Source: Chlamydomonas reinhardtii
Lineage: Eukaryota; Chlorophyta; Chlorophyceae; Chlamydomonadales; Chlamydomonadaceae
Assembly: GCF_000002595.2 (NCBI RefSeq)
Contig: NC_057009.1
Location: 4,977,283-5,041,282, forward strand
Direction: 5' to 3'
DNA length: 64,000 bases
How positions within the stretch are numbered: position 1 is the first letter of the stretch; each line of letters starts with the position of its first letter. The notes under the pieces were generated by a model that was given only the letters and a program-made list of their open reading frames with translations, did not search any database and was not told the DNA's origin. Of this stretch, positions 60,924-64,000 are shown in pieces. The translations under genes and the position numbers were made by a program.

Positions 60924-61466
60924 CGGCTAGGGAGGTAGTGACTGCGTGTTTACGGGACTGCGATTCGAGTGAGAAGCTCGCGAGGTGGTAGACCTGCGGT
61001 CGCAGGGCCTTGCTGACGCGCTGCGATAGGACCCGCGACCTACTTGGCATGAGACGATGGGGATGTGTGACAAGGGGTAACGTTAAAAGCGTCAGTTGCT
61101 TCCCTGACCGTCACACCAGCATACAAGACGTGGCGGGCGCACTCTTTGGGCGCCCAAATTTACGTGTCCAAGACCATGCCCCAGGTTGATACTCCTGCCC
61201 CTGTCCCATCGCACACGTGTCCGCTTCGGGGGTGCGATGGGACAAGCTGGGCGGCGTCCCGCGACCGTGTGGTGCGCCCGCTTCGTTCGAGAGCTCACAC
61301 CTGACCTGAGCGCCGCAGCGCTTCACAACAGAGCCGCCAGCACACACAGCATGACAGCAGCCACCACGCGCACTGGACATGCAGCCATGCTCAACCCAGA
61401 TAACGCGAGCACCCCAGCTGGGCAGCAGGCCCAAACGCAGCTAGCCACAGCATCTCTCCCTCACCC
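60924..61466. other. Intergenic between convergent WD40 and LRR genes
   Basis: Contains the 3' UTRs of both genes. No TGTAA on either strand was found and no gene recognised. An inverted repeat of TCCCATCGCAC / GTGCGATGGGA lies at about 61204-61241. Confidence 0.45.
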
Positions 61467-64000
61467 TCACCACGCCCACCACCTGCTCACAGGAGGTCCA
61501 GCCTCCCCTCGCTCGCCACCACCCGCCTCCTCGTCCCCGTCATCCTCAGACGCACCGCATCCGTCAAAACTGCCTCCGTTGCCATTGTGCCGTTCCCCCT
61601 CCCCTTCCCGCTCCCCGCCTTCCTCGGCACTCTTGCACCCCGCGCGACCCTCCGCCGCCTTCGCCTGCTCCTCCGACAGCTGCTCGGCCGCTTCGTCTTC
61701 CATCGCCCAGGCCACGCGCACCCGGCCACCCGCCCCCATCCCCTCCAGGCGACTGTTCATCTCCGCCAGCAGCTCCTGCCGCTCCGCCTGACTGCCGCCG
61801 CCGCGCCGCCCGCTCCTACCCGTGGGGCGCGGGCACACGCCCACCACCAGCGGCGGCTCCCCAGCGCCAGCCCCCCCGCGGCCCACGGTGGTCACCGCCA
61901 GCAGCTCGCACAGGTGTCCCAGAACGGCACCGTCTTGAGGGGGCAGGCTGAAGCCTACACTGAGTCGCCTCAGTCCCGGCAGAACCGCCGCCAACTGTGC
62001 GGCGACGTCCACACCCAAGCCGGTGCAGCCGTTGAGTGCCAGCAGCGACAGCTGCTGGTCTGGCGGCGGCAGCGGCGGCGGCCCTGACATGTCATAGCTG
62101 AAGCCGCCGCCGCCGCCGCCGCCACTGGCTGTTGAAGCAGGGCTGGCGGCACCGTCTTGGTGGTGGTACGGGTGGTGGTGCTGGGGGTTGGCGGGCAGGG
62201 CTTGCAGGTGGTGGTGCGGGACGCCGAGCCGCGGCGCGGCGGGCGGGGAGTGGTGGTTGCCGGCGCCGCGGCCGAACACGGTGCGCAGGTAGTGGACCAA
62301 CGCGGCGGCACGGCTAACGGCGGCATGGCTGACTGGCCCCAACGCGCCGTCGCTGTGGCGCCGCCGCCGCGGTGCTGCCGCGCCTGTCGCCGGGCCCCTG
62401 GCCCCAGCGGCGCCGCCGCCGCCACTCGACGTGGGGAGGCCCAGTTGCGCCACTGCGGCGGCGGCCGCCGCCGCCTGGCGCGCCTCCAGCTGCTGCTGCA
62501 GCTGGTATGTGAGGGCGGGCGGCGCGGCCTCCAAATCGTACAGATCCAGATCCGTCAGCGACACGGCAGCGGGCGCACCCAGCCGGGCACCCACCTCCTC
62601 CCTGCCCAAGAGAACGGCGGCGGCGGTCGGTGCGCAAAGTCAGGTCGGCTAGAACATGACCCGTACTAGCACGTCGAAGCTACGCGGTCAAGGCACGCCT
62701 CCGCTGATGCGCAGCCAGCCATACATGGCCGTTGCATCCGCCCGCCCGCCAACGTACTATTCAAGGTGGACAGCACCCCCAGCAACCCGCCCCCCAGCTT
62801 CACCCTTCCCGCACGCTCACAGCAGGTAGGTTGTGTCGTCCAGCTCGATGCCGAAGCTGGCTGTGACGTGGCGCAGCGTCATCACGCAGCCGTAGCGCCG
62901 CCGCAGCTCCGCCATCAGCCGGTGGGCCGCGCGCACGTCGTCAGACAGCGGCATGCCCTGTGTGCGCGAGTGTGTGTGCGAACGTGTCTCTGTGTGTGTG
63001 TTAAAAACGAAACGAAAGCCCGCCCAGATGACGCCGGAGTTGTGTGTGTGTGTGTGTGTGTGTGTGTTTTAGTGGTGTGGGGAGGCGCTCGGTACCCTAA
63101 TGACCGCTGCAATCCCCCTTGAGCCAGCGGTGCGCATGAGGTGAAGTGCCCACAGTGATCACATGGGCATGTACGAGGTAAAGGTGACGCATGTGGTAAT
63201 CTACTTGAATGTACTTCCACTTGACAGCCGCATTCGCCTTCGCTTACCCTTCGTCCGGGCATAACCCACAGGTCCCGCACCACGAAGTTCTCCACAGCGG
63301 CCGCTGCATCCGGCGTCGCCGCGCTCCCCTGCTGCTGTGGCTGTGGACCTGCCGCCTCAGCCGCTGCAACCCCACACTGCTGCCCGCACTGCTCCCTCAG
63401 CCCCTCTGCCAGCGCCATTGCGGCAGCAGCAAGAAACCCCAGCGGCCCCATCCAGGTGCGCCCCTCCGCATACGCCACCGTCACCACGCGCGGCACCGCC
63501 GCCGCCTCACACTGCTCCGCAGCAGCAGCCGCGGCGCTGGCCGCGGCGGCATCGGCCCATGGCAGCACGGCTACGTTGCCCGAGCCCGGCCCTGCCGCCA
63601 GACTGCTTGCCCGTGCCCCAAACCCGAGCGCGAGACCCACACCTGTGCTGCTCAGGCGGGCAGCCGCGTTGGGACCTCGTGCCGCGTCCGCCTGCGCTTG
63701 TGCCGCCACCTCCCATGCCGCTGCACCAGCGACCGTAGCACTGCCGCCATACCCTCCGCCGCTGCCAAAGCGACCGCCCGCGCCACCGCCGCTGCTGCCA
63801 GCTGTGCTCCTGGGCCAAGCCGGCGTGCCGGACGGCAGGAAGTTGCCACCGCCACCGCCTCCGCCACTGCTGCCGCCTCGCCGCATCGGGGGCCCGATGA
63901 GCAGCCCCGAGTTCGGGGGCATGCCGGTGAGCTCCGTGAAGTGCAGCTGCTGCAGTGCCGGCGGCGGCGACCGCAGCAGGCGCAGCAGCTCCTGCGGCAG
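61467..64000 (-). CDS. Low-complexity protein with leucine-rich repeats (5' partial at the window edge)
   Basis: Three exons are visible: 63248 to beyond 64000, 62821-62957 and 61467-62601, in phase, with a TGA at 61467-61469 and at least 673 residues. LRR-like stretches are RSPPPALQQLHFTELTGMPP at the window edge, and LSLLALNGCTGLGVDVAAQL plus LPGLRRLSVGF in the last exon. Between them lie poly-Gly/Ala segments and an unassigned helical piece (DDVRAAHRLMAELRRRYGCV). The C-terminus is acidic and Glu/Gly-rich. A GTGAGC donor just before the stop (61485) means a further exon cannot be excluded. The layout of LRRs embedded in Gly/Ser/Ala runs resembles the C-terminal half of the gene at 2643-9635. 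No function assigned. Confidence 0.6.
63041..63067. repeat. (TG)n run in an LRR-gene intron
   Basis: Pure TG repeat of 13 units within the intron between 62957 and 63248. Confidence 0.9.

Overview
This is nuclear DNA from a volvocine green alga, almost certainly Chlamydomonas reinhardtii or a very close relative. The evidence is high GC content, genes split by many short GT..AG introns, long Ala/Gly/Ser/Gln homopolymer tracts in coding exons, TGTAA polyadenylation signals, and above all a copy of the Chlamydomonas transposon TOC1, recognised by its identical 217-bp repeats and its internal array of 76-bp repeats. There are no bacterial-style operons. All multi-exon models were assembled by eye by requiring splice sites whose reading phases agree from first exon to last. 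Exon coordinates can be off by a base or two.

Left part (1-9.6 kb): the 3' end of a plus-strand gene whose tail resembles CCDC61/VFL3, then a 22-exon minus-strand gene (2643-9635, 1191 aa). Its N-terminus carries three ordered motifs (FSSHAW ... LDIFAVTQH ... RVWCLFE) like those of HET/TIR-type domains, and its C-terminus carries leucine-rich repeats. It is the most unusual gene here and looks like an NLR-style receptor without an obvious nucleotide-binding domain.

Middle-left (9.6-21.8 kb): a gene-poor, repeat-built region. It holds coding-like remnants, a short fragment of the 3' end of 18S rRNA, a TOC1 copy (11711-17162) set into an older repeat that also occurs at 21.35 kb, a small membrane-anchored coiled-coil gene, and other degenerate repeats.

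Right part (21.8-64 kb): a dense run of housekeeping genes. In order: XRN1 5'-3' exoribonuclease (minus), a cytochrome b561-domain protein (plus), a PPD6-type PsbP-like thylakoid lumen protein with an in-frame TAG (plus), elongin A (minus), an alanine-rich single-pass membrane protein (minus), a secreted receptor-L-domain-like solenoid protein (minus), an IQ-motif HECT E3 ligase of the UPL6/7-UBE3B/C type (minus), an 886-aa WD40 protein (plus) sharing a divergent promoter with the ligase, and a leucine-rich-repeat gene running off the right edge (minus). The genes serve unrelated functions (RNA decay, transcription elongation, ubiquitination, photosynthetic lumen, secretion), so no shared pathway is implied by their adjacency.
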